A stretch of 64,000 bases of DNA from Chloroflexota bacterium (GCA_016219275.1 JACRBM010000056.1:1-64000), one strand, 5' to 3'; shown: positions 1 to 8,081, counted from the stretch's first letter. The notes: generated from the sequence alone by a model not told the origin. Numbers and translations: made by a program.

Positions 1-79
1 CACAACCGCATACCTGGGTATCGCCGGCGGAAAAGCGCAGTTTCGGTTCGGTTAGTTTGATGCGCCCTTCAAACGACAT
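1..79 (-). CDS. Partial hypothetical protein (N-terminus only)
   Basis: An ATG at 79 on the minus strand opens a frame of 26 codons that runs off the left edge without a stop. It begins MSFEGRIKLTEPKLRFSAGD and has a bacterial-looking composition. A weak GAAAG lies upstream. The rest of the gene is outside the window, so neither family nor function can be given. It could also be a chance open frame. Confidence 0.35.
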   Translation of the reverse strand, partial: MSFEGRIKLTEPKLRFSAGDTQVCGC

Positions 80-285
80 GCGCTTTCAAAACTCGTCTCA
101 AATTGGTTCATTTGCCTCTTGACTTTTTACCGCAAGTCTTACAGACAAAGACAAAGTGTGTTGAATAGTTGCGGCTATAGATGTTAAGATAATGATTTAG
201 AATCTCCAACTGCTGGAATGGCTTGTTTTAGGCATTTTCGCGGCGGGGGATTCTAAAAGCAAATGTTAACCTCTATAACTCGTGC

Positions 286-308
286 TTATACGGAAAGATT
301 CCGTATAA
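286..308. promoter_or_regulatory. Perfect 10-bp inverted repeat, operator-like
   Basis: TTATACGGAA at 286-295, spacer AGA, then the exact complement to 308. A TATAAT hexamer sits at 304-309. The same 23-bp layout recurs 40 bp downstream at 326-348, which suggests a pair of protein binding sites. Which gene it serves is unknown. Confidence 0.4.
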
Positions 309-325
309 TACCCCGTACAGGGATG

Positions 326-348
326 TTATACCGAGAATTTCTGTATAA
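326..348. promoter_or_regulatory. Second operator-like palindrome
   Basis: TTATAC at 326-331 and GTATAA at 343-348 form the arms of a 23-bp site aligned with the one at 286-308. The outer six bases on both sides are identical and the middle is degenerate. TATAAT lies at 344-349. Confidence 0.4.
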
Positions 349-492
349 TCACCTATGTGCGGATTATACAACAACTCGCAGGAAAGGTAAATTTCAGGAT
401 AAGAGTATCCCAGCATTATTTCCGCAGCGGTCGGCGGTTGCCATTCGGGAGTATTCCGTTGACCGCGTGGATGCCAGGTTTGGCAAGCCGCG

Positions 493-750
493 TTACAATT
501 TATCAAACTCTTCTGGCTCTACATCGGGGACGCGGCGTAGAAGTTCCAGGAATTTTTTTCGACTCCCGCGTTGGGCGCGTTTTTTTAGATATTCAATCGT
601 GGAAATGGCGGCAACTTTTTCGGCAACGGCAAGCATGACAAACTGATTGACCGAAATGCCTTCTTCGTGTGCCAGTTCCCGCAGTTGTCGTGGAAAGATT
701 TGGGTAATCGCAAACTTAGCGCGCTCATTCTTTCGCCTCGTGAATAACAA
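493..750 (-). CDS. Ribbon-helix-helix / HicB-like antitoxin-type protein
   Basis: An 85-aa protein. Residues about 12-45 (FAITQIFPRQLRELAHEEGISVNQFVMLAVAEKVAA region) read like the short beta strand plus two helices of Arc/CopG/HicB-type DNA-binding antitoxins, where the GISVNQFV stretch is typical. The C-terminal 40 residues are charged and end in VEPEEFDKL. Such proteins usually repress their own operon and pair with a toxin. No toxin gene is recognisable beside it here, so it may be an orphan or have lost its partner. The family call is by resemblance only. Confidence 0.6.
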   Translation of the reverse strand: MLFTRRKNERAKFAITQIFPRQLRELAHEEGISVNQFVMLAVAEKVAAISTIEYLKKRAQRGSRKKFLELLRRVPDVEPEEFDKL

Positions 751-780
751 GTGGCGATATTGTATACGATGTCTTATATC

Positions 781-908
781 AACACCTTCGCCAAAATCAT
801 AAATTCATCCGCGAATAACGCGAATAACGCGAATGAATTTAAAAATTAGCGGAGATTCGCGTTATTCGCGGATAAAAAAACAGGTGAAAACGATTTGGCG
901 AAGATATT
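781..908. repeat. Dispersed palindromic repeat, family A, copy 1
   Basis: Outer arms AACACCTTCGCCAAAAT (781-797) and ATTTGGCGAAGATATT (893-908) enclose an inner hairpin whose arms are tandem CGCGAATAA units (about 808-835) and their complement (about 851-873). A second copy with the same outer and inner arms is at 24555-24672. The family is non-coding, and its small size with terminal inverted repeats resembles a MITE- or REP-like element. Confidence 0.75.
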
Positions 909-933
909 AGACTTTATCGGAAACAACTTTTGC

Positions 934-1005
934 CTCTCGCCAAGACGCAACGCACGCAAAGAATCATCTTGAAAAAACTTGGCGTTCTTGGCGGCTTGGC
1001 GAGAG
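934..1005. repeat. Hairpin repeat of CGCCAAGACGC type
   Basis: CTCTCGCCAAGACGCAACGC at 934 onward is mirrored by TTGGCGTTCTTGGCGGCTTGGCGAGAG ending at 1005 (given here in outline). Both arms contain short direct subrepeats (CGCCAAG / ACGCAACGC). It sits between genes with no coding potential. Confidence 0.65.
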
Positions 1006-1237
1006 ATGTCTTATTCCCGATAATGTCTATTGTTATACGTTTGATGTGAAATGAATCGACCACACGCTCGGAACAGCCGTGCGATTGACACCGATTGGCT
1101 CAAATCAGACGAGAAAAACCGCCTAAAATCAATTCCACATCAAACGTGTTATATAATATCAATCAGAAAAAATTGTGGCATCTTTTCCGCGACGGTCGGC
1201 GGTCGTTTGTCGGCGGTCGTCTTTCAGGAGCAATTCG

Positions 1238-1507
1238 TTGAACCGATTTGATGAATCCGTGATGCAATTTCCAATGCACTTTCCAATCAAAGCCATCGGC
1301 AAACATACCGGCACGTTTGAGTTGATCGTCACCGAAATTGTGCGCCGGCACGCGCCGGATTTGCTCGATGCCGATGTCGTCAGCCGACCGAGCGCGAACG
1401 GGTCGTACCTCGCGGTCACCGCGACGTTTACCGCGCGCAGTCGCGAGCAACTCGACGCACTTTATCGCGAATTGACCGCGCACAAAAACGTGTTGTACGT
1501 GCTCTAG
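1238..1507 (+). CDS. YbeD-like (DUF493) small regulatory protein
   Basis: An 89-aa protein. The string FPMHFPIKAIGKHTGTFELI, followed by the RPSANGSYLAVTATFTARS block and a C-terminal EQLDALYRELTAHKNVLYVL, matches the DUF493/YbeD family (E. coli YbeD about 87 aa), small alpha-beta proteins resembling regulatory domains. I chose the TTG at 1238 because AGGAG lies 7 bases upstream (1226-1230) and it gives the family's normal N-terminal length. The first ATG (1262) would remove eight residues and has no ribosome site. The role in the cell is not established for the family. It is followed 73 bases later by the TPR lipoprotein gene. Confidence 0.75.
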   Translation: MNRFDESVMQFPMHFPIKAIGKHTGTFELIVTEIVRRHAPDLLDADVVSRPSANGSYLAVTATFTARSREQLDALYRELTAHKNVLYVL

Positions 1508-1580
1508 ACATTTTACGGGCGCGTGCGTCTGGTGTAGAATAGGGAGGCAAGACCAGAGTGGGTCTTGAGGGAGGAACAAC

Positions 1581-2210
1581 ATGCTACGGTACTGGCTCTT
1601 GTGTTCCGTGGTTGTTCTGACCGCGTGCAGCATTTTCGAACCCAGCACGGCAGAAGGATACCTCGCGCGCGGACGCGCCGCGTTTGAACAAGGCGATACG
1701 ACGCGTGCGATTGCCGATTATTCCCAGGCGCTCAAACTCAACCCAGGTTTGGCAGAGGCGTACTATCAGCGCGGTTTGGCGTATCGGCGCGCCGGGTCGC
1801 GCGGACGCGCCATCGCGGATTTCAGCGATGCGATCACACGCAAACCCGACTATGCCGAAGCGTACAATCAGCGCGGGGTACTGCTGGACGAGCAGGGCAA
1901 ATACGAGGCGGCGCTAGACGACCTGGATCGCGCGCTCCAACTCAAGCCCAATTTGGCGGAGGCGTACTATAATCGCGGCATTCTCTACGGCGAGATGGGG
2001 AACCTCCTGCAAGCGATTGACGAGTATTCGCAGGCGCTCGAACTCGAGCCGACGATGGCGGCGGCGTGGCTTGCGCGTGGGAGCGCGCGCGCGGTGCGCC
2101 GCGATCGCGATAATGCGATTGCCGATCTAAGGCGCGTGCTCGAATTGAGCCAAGACCCAGGTTTGCGCCAACAAGCCGAAATACAATTACGCGAGCTGGG
2201 CGCGCGGTAA
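1581..2210 (+). CDS. TPR-repeat lipoprotein
   Basis: A 209-aa protein. The N-terminus MLRYWLLCSVVVLTACSIFE is a lipoprotein signal with lipobox LTAC, so the mature protein should begin at Cys16 and be membrane-anchored. From about residue 25 to the end run five tetratricopeptide repeats of 34 residues, each with the AYYQRGLAYRRAG / A-I-DYSQALEL pattern. TPRs are protein-protein interaction scaffolds, and the partner is unknown. A GGGAGG ribosome site precedes the ATG, and a CAAGACC hairpin (about 1549-1567) lies in the leader. The gene ends into a bidirectional hairpin at 2254-2315. Confidence 0.85.
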   Translation: MLRYWLLCSVVVLTACSIFEPSTAEGYLARGRAAFEQGDTTRAIADYSQALKLNPGLAEAYYQRGLAYRRAGSRGRAIADFSDAITRKPDYAEAYNQRGVLLDEQGKYEAALDDLDRALQLKPNLAEAYYNRGILYGEMGNLLQAIDEYSQALELEPTMAAAWLARGSARAVRRDRDNAIADLRRVLELSQDPGLRQQAEIQLRELGAR

Positions 2211-2253
2211 TGGCGAACGTGTGCCCGTAACGTTATCTGAGACGAAATTTGTC

Positions 2254-2315
2254 ATCCACGAAGGACACCAAGGTCACAAAGAAAAAATTTCGTGTCCTTC
2301 GTGTTCTTCGTGGAT
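2254..2315. repeat. Hairpin repeat of CCACGAAGGACAC type between convergent genes
   Basis: ATCCACGAAGGACACCAAGG from 2254 pairs with CCTTCGTGTTCTTCGTGGAT ending at 2315. It lies between the ends of the TPR lipoprotein and the solute-binding protein and may serve as a terminator for both. A shorter hairpin with the CCACGAA arm recurs at 25771-25800. Confidence 0.65.
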
Positions 2316-2339
2316 AAAAATGGGTCTTGCGGATAACGT

Positions 2340-3239
2340 CTATTTCACCAACCACTCGTTCTGCAAGCGTTCCAAACGCCCGTCCTGTTTCATCGCGATC
2401 AACACTGCGTTGATCTGCGCGAACAGGTCGGGCGTGTCTTTACGCACTGCCATCACCGTCAATTCGTTGACGAGCGGATCGCCGACGATTTTTACCTCGT
2501 TCGACGCGCGCGCGAAATCGGTGAACGCGATAATGTCCGTGAACACCGCGTCCACCTGACCTAGAGTCAGCGCGCGCAACGCGTCGTTCGGTGTATTGAA
2601 CATGCTTACGTTGTACTTGAGTCGTCGTTGCCAACGCCGCGCGAAACTATCCCCGCTCGAACCTAGTTCCACGCCAATCCGTTTGCCTTCGAGGTCGGCG
2701 TACGTTTTTGTTGTCGCATCGCTCGCGCGCACGATGAGACGCGGACCCCCGTCAAAGTACGCCAGCGTGTATCGCACATCCTGGGTTTTTTTGGGATCGT
2801 ACGGCAACGCGGAAATAATCACGTCGTACTGTCCGGCAAGCAGTGCATCGTACAATCCATCGAAACCGTTATAAACAAAGTGGACTTTAACCTCTGTGTT
2901 GTTTTGTTCCGACCAGACACGTGCCATTTCTTCCGCCAGCGCGATGTCGAGTCCGCGCAAATTCCCCATACCGTCCTCCGATTCGAACGGCGGAAACGAG
3001 GGATCAATACCCACACGGAATTCGCCTTCGTCGAGAATGCGCATCCAGGTCGCGTCCGGTTTCGCCGGCGGCTTGGGGAACCAGGCAAGGTACGCGAACG
3101 CGTTGAACGCGACAAGCGCGATGATGGTGAGCGGGAGAGTTCCGACGCGCCAAAACCTGAAACGCGAAACGTGATGCGTATTGAGTGACTGTTGACTGTT
3201 CGCGAAGCGTGTTGACTGTTGGCTATTTCGCCGTAGCAT
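2340..3239 (-). CDS. Extracellular solute-binding protein, family 3
   Basis: About 299 aa. A membrane segment (LPLTIIALVAFNAFAYLAWF) serves as signal anchor. It is followed by the family 3 fold: EFRVGIDPSFPPFESED, GLDIALAEEMARVW, YDVIISALPYDPKKTQDVRYTLAYF and GQVDAVFTD. Such proteins bind amino acids or other small polar ligands outside the cell and deliver them to an ABC permease. No permease or ATPase is adjacent, so it may work with an unlinked transporter or as a sensor. The ATG at 3239 overlaps the upstream glycosidase by 17 bases, and the first 30 codons are made of a tandem repeat (AACAGTCAACAGTCA type), so the true start is uncertain. Confidence 0.8.
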   Translation of the reverse strand: MLRRNSQQSTRFANSQQSLNTHHVSRFRFWRVGTLPLTIIALVAFNAFAYLAWFPKPPAKPDATWMRILDEGEFRVGIDPSFPPFESEDGMGNLRGLDIALAEEMARVWSEQNNTEVKVHFVYNGFDGLYDALLAGQYDVIISALPYDPKKTQDVRYTLAYFDGGPRLIVRASDATTKTYADLEGKRIGVELGSSGDSFARRWQRRLKYNVSMFNTPNDALRALTLGQVDAVFTDIIAFTDFARASNEVKIVGDPLVNELTVMAVRKDTPDLFAQINAVLIAMKQDGRLERLQNEWLVK

Positions 3240-4344
3240 ATTTCTGCACTTCGTAGTAAATCGGCTTGGGGTCAAAATCCGGCGTGACGAACGAAAAATA
3301 ATCGAGGTACGTTTGCGTGGGCGCGGGATAACGAAATGCCCACAGCGCGCACGCGTCGAGCCAGTCCCACGCGCGGCATAGTTCGAACGCGCGCAACGTG
3401 TACTGAATGCGTTCCGCCGGATGCACGGCTTTGGTCCAACGCGGATGATCGTTCCAGCCGCCTTCGGTGATGAACACCCGTTTCGCCGCGTCGCCGTTTT
3501 GCGTCATAATCTCGCGTAACAATTCGGTGCGGCGAAAGTTCACGCGATTCGGCGCGGGGGCTTCGTCCGCCGGACTCGTCCAGCCATACGCGTGCGCGGC
3601 GAGCGCGTCAAAGTACTCGCGTGCGCCGGCATCGTACATCTGGCGCAAATAATCCAGGTCGTTCATCGCGTCTATCGAACCGGCCGGCGCGAGATTCGGC
3701 GCGAGCGCGCCGGCGAGAATTTGGATCTCGGGATCGGCTTGCTTGGCGAACGGATACACGGCTTGCAACATGCGCGTGTAGCCAGCCGGGTCCACCGGGC
3801 GATAACCCCATTCCAGGTTCACGTTTGGCTCGTTCCAAATAATGACGTAGCGAATGCGTCCTTTGAAATGCGCGACAAACTCGCGCGCGAAATTCGCAAA
3901 GTGGGGATAGCGCGATTCATCCAGGTAACTCGTGATCGGATTCTTGGGTCGCGCCCAGACCGGCGCAAAACCCAGGCGCGCGATCACAGTCAATCCTTGT
4001 CGCCGCGCGTGATCCACGACTTGATCCGCGTGCGACCAATCGTACTCGTTCTCGTTGTATTCGATATAGCCCCACGGAAAATACTCGACGATCCACGGCG
4101 CGCCCATCTCGCGCACCAGTTCCACATTCTTTTTGATTTTCCATTCTTCGACTTCATCGGTGAGACGCGTGTGAACGCCGATTTTTGGATTCGCCGTGCG
4201 CACGGTTTGCGGCGCGCCGAGCGTGACGAGAATCGGCGGCGGCGCGGACACCGCGTAGAGTATCGCGCTGAGAATCAATAGTTTGATCGCGTTGAATAGA
4301 ATTGACGCGGCGAGAAATAGGTTCCGTGTCTGCATTACGCCCAT
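3223..4344 (-). CDS. Clan GH-A glycoside hydrolase (GH39/GH5-like)
   Basis: About 373 aa with an N-terminal membrane segment (LFLAASILFNAIKLLILSAILYAV). The TIM-barrel landmarks of clan GH-A are visible: YFPWGYIEYNENEYDWSHAD, VIIWNEPNVN (acid/base Glu after the fourth strand) and RVFITEGGWNDH (nucleophile Glu). The overall plan fits GH39/GH5-type beta-glycosidases of about 350-450 aa. The substrate cannot be told from sequence. I use the ATG at 4344 (a TTG at 4350 and an ATG at 4335 are alternatives). The gene overlaps the solute-binding protein downstream, so the two are probably co-transcribed and may act on and take up the same extracellular material. Confidence 0.8.
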   Translation of the reverse strand: MGVMQTRNLFLAASILFNAIKLLILSAILYAVSAPPPILVTLGAPQTVRTANPKIGVHTRLTDEVEEWKIKKNVELVREMGAPWIVEYFPWGYIEYNENEYDWSHADQVVDHARRQGLTVIARLGFAPVWARPKNPITSYLDESRYPHFANFAREFVAHFKGRIRYVIIWNEPNVNLEWGYRPVDPAGYTRMLQAVYPFAKQADPEIQILAGALAPNLAPAGSIDAMNDLDYLRQMYDAGAREYFDALAAHAYGWTSPADEAPAPNRVNFRRTELLREIMTQNGDAAKRVFITEGGWNDHPRWTKAVHPAERIQYTLRAFELCRAWDWLDACALWAFRYPAPTQTYLDYFSFVTPDFDPKPIYYEVQKYATAK

Positions 4345-4455
4345 TGACAAAACTCGCTCATTCAGATTAAAATGCGAGCCACTCGAACGTTACCAACTGA
4401 ATCGCTTGCCCGCGTGAATCATCCCTGCCGACTTTGGTTTAGCAAAGGAGGTAGA

Positions 4456-5307
4456 ATGGCAGAAAGTGGAGAAGTAGCGCTGTTCATTGACTTTGAGAAC
4501 GTTCGCTACGGTTTGAAAAATAATTATGGACGTGAGCCGGACCCGCAACTGCTGATGGCAAAAGCGCGCAAATATGGTCCGGTTGCCCAAGCCGTGGCGT
4601 ATGCGGATTTTACGGAACATCCGGATTTCTTCCGGCGCAAACTGGAGGTTGCCGGCATTACGCCGCGCGACATTCCGCGCCGCAGTCCGGATGTGGCTCA
4701 CAAATCGTCGTCGGACATGGCGATGCTGATGGACATCATTGATTGCTTGCTCGACCGTCCGACGGTAAATACTCTGATCTTGATGACCGGTGACAGCGAT
4801 TTCATCCGCGTGGTCGCGCGTGCGCGCCATCGCTTCAACAAACGCGTCATCATCGCCGGCGTCCCCGGCAGTGTGTCGAACGACCTCATCGCTTCGGCGG
4901 ACGGCGCCGACCCGGTGGCGGAACCGGATTGGGCGCCCGTGACCCCGGTCGAATATTCGCCGGTGGTCCCATTACTTGAATCGTCTTTGACCCCGGAAAA
5001 CGTAACTAGCGAGTCTGATGAAATATCCGACATCGAACGTCACTTGATCAAACTGATTGACTATTTGGATCGCACGCGACCGTATCTCACTTTTCTCTTT
5101 GTCAAAACCCATGCTCTCTCGCCGACGAGTCAAGTGAATCTTAGCCCGATGCAGGTGGATATGGTCATGACCAAGTTTAAAGAACGCGGCATCTTGCGTG
5201 ACGAAGTACGTGATCTGGATGGGCGGACCTTGCGACTGTTGTTCTTTAATCGCGAACACCCGGTGGTGCAATTCGTGCTGGGTGTGCCCGCCAGCCCGCC
5301 CCAGTAA
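4456..5307 (+). CDS. NYN-domain (LabA/DUF88-like) protein with C-terminal helical domain
   Basis: 283 aa. AAAGGAGG immediately upstream fixes the ATG at 4456; a longer frame exists but lacks such a site. Residues about 5-160 form a NYN/PIN-like nuclease domain: VALFIDFENVRYG carries the first acidic residues, SSDMAMLMDIIDCLL the middle Asp, and LILMTGDSDFIRVVARAR the TGDSDF motif of LabA/DUF88 proteins. A C-terminal segment (about 195-280) resembles the winged OST-HTH domain often paired with NYN. Family members are thought to process RNA; a specific target is unknown. An intrinsic terminator follows. Confidence 0.8.
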   Translation: MAESGEVALFIDFENVRYGLKNNYGREPDPQLLMAKARKYGPVAQAVAYADFTEHPDFFRRKLEVAGITPRDIPRRSPDVAHKSSSDMAMLMDIIDCLLDRPTVNTLILMTGDSDFIRVVARARHRFNKRVIIAGVPGSVSNDLIASADGADPVAEPDWAPVTPVEYSPVVPLLESSLTPENVTSESDEISDIERHLIKLIDYLDRTRPYLTFLFVKTHALSPTSQVNLSPMQVDMVMTKFKERGILRDEVRDLDGRTLRLLFFNREHPVVQFVLGVPASPPQ

Positions 5308-5348
5308 ATATACCGGCAGAGATCGACGCGGCAAGACAGTTGGACAAA

Positions 5349-5383
5349 CAAGGGAGACCTATTGGGGTCTCCCTTGGCTTTTT
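5349..5383 (+). terminator. Intrinsic terminator
   Basis: CAAGGGAGACC (5349-5359) pairs with GGTCTCCCTTG (5366-5376), followed by CTTTTTGG. It lies 41 bases after the NYN gene. Confidence 0.85.
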
Positions 5384-5413
5384 GGTTGGGACCAGAGGTG
5401 TCACTGACGATAA

Positions 5414-5659
5414 TCACAAGCGCCCGATTTCCCGTAACGTTTTCAAATCAGCATCAAAATCAGCGACATCATAGTGTATGGGAATGCGCCGACTAGCGAG
5501 TAAGAATTGAAATTGCAATTGTGTCATCTGTGCGAGATGACTGGCTTGTCCCAGGGTGAGGCGCTCTTTTTGATACAGGAGTACCGCGAGTTCCTGTACC
5601 AGTTCCGAAGCAGACATGTGCGCGGTGTGTAGCATATCGTCCGAAATCACCACACTCAT
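5414..5659 (-). CDS. UPF0175 family protein (antitoxin-like)
   Basis: 81 aa: LVQELAVLLYQKERLTLGQASHLAQMTQLQFQFLLASRRIPIHYDVADFDADLKTL. The helix pattern (short acidic lead, KERLTLGQAS, FQFLLASRRIPIHY, DLKTL) is typical of UPF0175, small helix-turn-helix proteins usually found as antitoxins next to PIN-type toxins. No PIN gene is adjacent. It is preceded on the same strand by two small membrane-protein genes, 9 bases apart. Confidence 0.75.
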   Translation of the reverse strand: MSVVISDDMLHTAHMSASELVQELAVLLYQKERLTLGQASHLAQMTQLQFQFLLASRRIPIHYDVADFDADLKTLREIGRL

Positions 5660-5668
5660 TTGCGCCTC

Positions 5669-5986
5669 CTAGCCCTTCTTGTGCTCCTTAACGAATGTTT
5701 GAACCTGCCGCGCCAAGGAGATGACGACCGTCGCCAGTTGCGCCAGGTCTTGAATCGAAAAACCTGGGTGTCCGTCTTTCGATGCGCGAGGCGCGGTGTC
5801 CGCCTTGGTTTCCGCTGGGTTGCGCGGCGCGACGCGGCTCGCGATGATCGCCGCCATCAACGCGCCGGCAATCCCGCCGGCGATACCCCCCACAATCGCG
5901 GGATACGCGTCGCTCTTGCGAAGTTCTTTGGCGACTTGCCCCACGCGCGCGAACACTTCTGCCGGATTCGTTTGGGGTTCTGTCAT
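5669..5986 (-). CDS. Small membrane protein, unknown function
   Basis: 105 aa. A glycine/alanine-rich transmembrane segment (AIVGGIAGGIAGALMAAIIAS, about 30-50) sits between a hydrophilic N-terminus and a C-terminal amphipathic helix ending in VKEHKKG. I do not recognise a family. It overlaps the upstream gene by four bases (ATGA), which implies translational coupling with it. Confidence 0.65.
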   Translation of the reverse strand: MTEPQTNPAEVFARVGQVAKELRKSDAYPAIVGGIAGGIAGALMAAIIASRVAPRNPAETKADTAPRASKDGHPGFSIQDLAQLATVVISLARQVQTFVKEHKKG

Positions 5987-6285
5987 TCTTCACCTCGCAC
6001 ATAGTCCAGAATGCCGCGCAGCGTCACACGCGCGCGCGCCGCGTTGCTGTGCATTCGAATCGGAACTTCAGCGACCGAGTCGGAGGCGCGTTGCGCGCCG
6101 CGTTGAATTCGCAACGCCCAGATCTGTCCGTGCAACAATCCCAGGTGCACGTGCCGATTCAGCCAGCGCATTCCGCGCACGGCGTAAAAAAACGCGGCGC
6201 CTGGAATCAGCATAACGATGAACGTCCAGAAGACGAACCACACGATGGAAAGATCGCGCCACGGCGCGAGACCGGAATTGTCCAT
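5983..6285 (-). CDS. Small membrane protein, unknown function
   Basis: 100 aa. One strong membrane segment near the N-terminus (IVWFVFWTFIVMLIPGAAFFYAV, about 14-36) is followed by a basic cytoplasmic tail. It overlaps the next gene by four bases, so the two small membrane proteins are probably made together and may interact. The start region is preceded by a TTTTCGATTT-type repeat (6287-6391). No family recognised. Confidence 0.65.
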   Translation of the reverse strand: MDNSGLAPWRDLSIVWFVFWTFIVMLIPGAAFFYAVRGMRWLNRHVHLGLLHGQIWALRIQRGAQRASDSVAEVPIRMHSNAARARVTLRGILDYVRGEE

Positions 6286-6286
6286 G

Positions 6287-6391
6287 ATTGATTTTCGATT
6301 TCTGATTTTCGATTTTCGATTTCTGATTCTCGATTGCCGGTGATCGCGTCATCGAAGAAATCCAAAATCGAAAATCCAAAATCCAAAATGG
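6287..6391. repeat. Tandem GATTTTCGATTTCT repeat with inverted partner
   Basis: Several copies of GATTTTCGATT/GATTTCTGATT (6290-6340) face AAATCCAAAATCGAAAATCC units (6357-6390). Degenerate relatives occur inside the genes at 43975-46986 (about 45731-45752) and before 13055. Confidence 0.6.
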
Positions 6392-6395
6392 GCAG

Positions 6396-8081
6396 CTAGC
6401 TCTTGCCGTTGACGATGGCTAAAATCTCGGACGCGTACCGTCGTGCCTCGGCATCGCCGCTTTGCGCGATGCCGCGCAACGGTTCGAGCATCAGCGGACT
6501 GGTGATGCGCTTGAGCGCCTCCGCCGCGACCGCGCGCACTTCCGGTTCGCCGACTTGCAAATCAACGATCAACGCCGGTGCGGCGCGATCCGACCCGATT
6601 TCGCCGAGCGCCTTCGCCGCCGCCACGCGCAAGCGCGTGTCAATCTGACCGACGCGCGGATCGCCGCGCAACGCGACGAGCAACGGCTCGATCACGCGAT
6701 CGGTGCGCGCGCGACCCAACGCTTCCACGACCTTGTCGCGCACATCCGCGTTCACATCACGCAATTGTGGCAACAGATATTCGATACCGCGATCCAACTG
6801 CAACAGTCCCAACACTTGTGCGGCGCGCGTGCGAACGGCGGGGTCTTTGTCTTTGAGCTTCGCGGCGTAGCCGTCCACGGCGACCTCGCTGTTCATTTCC
6901 GAGAGACTCGCAATCGCGCGTGGGTCGCCCTGCCAGGCAAGGCGCGTCAGTTCGTCCGTCACCGCGTCGCGCAGGTCGGCGCGCGCCGCGCGCGCGTGCG
7001 CGAGAATTCTGCCAGTGAAATAAAGATCGCCGCGCGAGCGCACCGCGTCCGCGAGATTGTCCGCATCGCCAAGCCCGGCGTAGAATAACAACGTCTCTTC
7101 CCAGGACGGGTCTTGCAAATGCGCAAGGATCGCGGCAAGATCGGGGGTGAGCCGCAACGCGCGCGCGGCAAAGTACGCCTGCCACAACTCATGCACAAAT
7201 TCGGCGGTGCGATTTTTCGCCGTGCGCAACAACCCGCGCGATTTGCTCAGAAACTCGTTCGATGCCGGTTTGCCACGCTGAATCGCCAGCGCCAACGCTT
7301 CGAACATTTTGGCGGTTTCGTCCTGATCGCCGAGAATCACGCGCACGTACTCATCGAAAATCGCCGCGCGCCGCGTGGGCAACGGCTCGCCTTCGCGCCA
7401 GATGCGCGTGAGCATCGTGAGAATCATCGGATTCGTCGTGAGCGCGCGCGGCACACCTTTGAGCGCGGCGAGGAACGCATCCGTGCCGAGCGTTTTCTGC
7501 GCCAGCGTCGCAATGTCGCCATCGCTAAAACCGGGCAAACGATACTCCGCCCAACCTGGGAGCGGCGCGCGCGCGGTCGCAATCACGCGAACGTTCGTGA
7601 AATCCTTCAACCACGCTTGCAATTGTTCGGCGGTAAGCGCGTCCGCGTCGTCAATCAACACGACCGCGCGCCCGGCGTTGAACACGTTCGCGAAGAAAAT
7701 GCGCGGGCATTTCACAGTGAGCGCATCGCCAAGATTCAACCCGCGCGGTAAATCCGGAATGCGCGGCAGATTGCCCACCAGATCGCGCGCGTTGAAAAAA
7801 AGCGGAATCGTCGCCAGCGGATCGCCGTCGAGAATGGCTTGCCCGTTCGCCAGCGCGAGGTACGCCAAGGTGGTCGTTTTGCCCATTCCCGCCACGCCAG
7901 TGATGACGAGCCGATCGTTCTGCGCGAGCGCGGCTTGCAGTCCGCGCGGTTCGATCCAATCACGCGTCAAGTCTACGCGCGCAAGGGGCCACAAAATGTA
8001 CCGATAACGTCGGGCGAGATGATCGGCAAACGCGCGTTCAAAGCGGAGCGCCGGGTCGAAGAAGGATTGCAGAAAATTCAT
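6396..8081 (-). CDS. NACHT-like ATPase with HEAT repeats
   Basis: 561 aa from the ATG at 8081, chosen because AAAGGA lies upstream; the longer frame has none. Residues about 40-70 carry the P-loop VITGVAGMGKTTTLAYLAL, and AVVLIDDADALTAEQLQ is the Walker B region. The second half is a string of HEAT repeats (DPAVRTRAAQVLGLL, DVRDKVVEALGRAR, RVAAAKALGEIGSD). This is the plan of STAND/NACHT signalling ATPases, in which the repeats sense a ligand or partner. A small NACHT-HEAT protein like this can belong to defence or regulation, and no effector domain is visible. It is divergent from parA. Confidence 0.75.
   Translation of the reverse strand: MNFLQSFFDPALRFERAFADHLARRYRYILWPLARVDLTRDWIEPRGLQAALAQNDRLVITGVAGMGKTTTLAYLALANGQAILDGDPLATIPLFFNARDLVGNLPRIPDLPRGLNLGDALTVKCPRIFFANVFNAGRAVVLIDDADALTAEQLQAWLKDFTNVRVIATARAPLPGWAEYRLPGFSDGDIATLAQKTLGTDAFLAALKGVPRALTTNPMILTMLTRIWREGEPLPTRRAAIFDEYVRVILGDQDETAKMFEALALAIQRGKPASNEFLSKSRGLLRTAKNRTAEFVHELWQAYFAARALRLTPDLAAILAHLQDPSWEETLLFYAGLGDADNLADAVRSRGDLYFTGRILAHARAARADLRDAVTDELTRLAWQGDPRAIASLSEMNSEVAVDGYAAKLKDKDPAVRTRAAQVLGLLQLDRGIEYLLPQLRDVNADVRDKVVEALGRARTDRVIEPLLVALRGDPRVGQIDTRLRVAAAKALGEIGSDRAAPALIVDLQVGEPEVRAVAAEALKRITSPLMLEPLRGIAQSGDAEARRYASEILAIVNGKS

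Larger units (their letters stand above)
80..492. other. Gene-poor AT-rich intergenic region
   Basis: No convincing gene is seen in this 413-base stretch. The two open frames across it have no family resemblance and overlap on opposite strands. It is clearly AT-richer than the rest of the window and holds two similar 23-bp palindromes (286-308 and 326-348), each containing TATAAT. Confidence 0.6.
751..1237. other. Intergenic region filled with palindromic repeats
   Basis: This 487-base stretch carries two large hairpin repeats (781-908 and 934-1005) and, at 1191-1222, three copies of a CGGCGGTCG-like unit just ahead of the YbeD-like gene. No supported gene is seen in it. Confidence 0.6.

Noticed and set aside
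263-646. 127-aa frame on the plus strand overlapping the antitoxin-like gene
   Set aside because: No ribosome site, no family, and antisense to a better supported gene.
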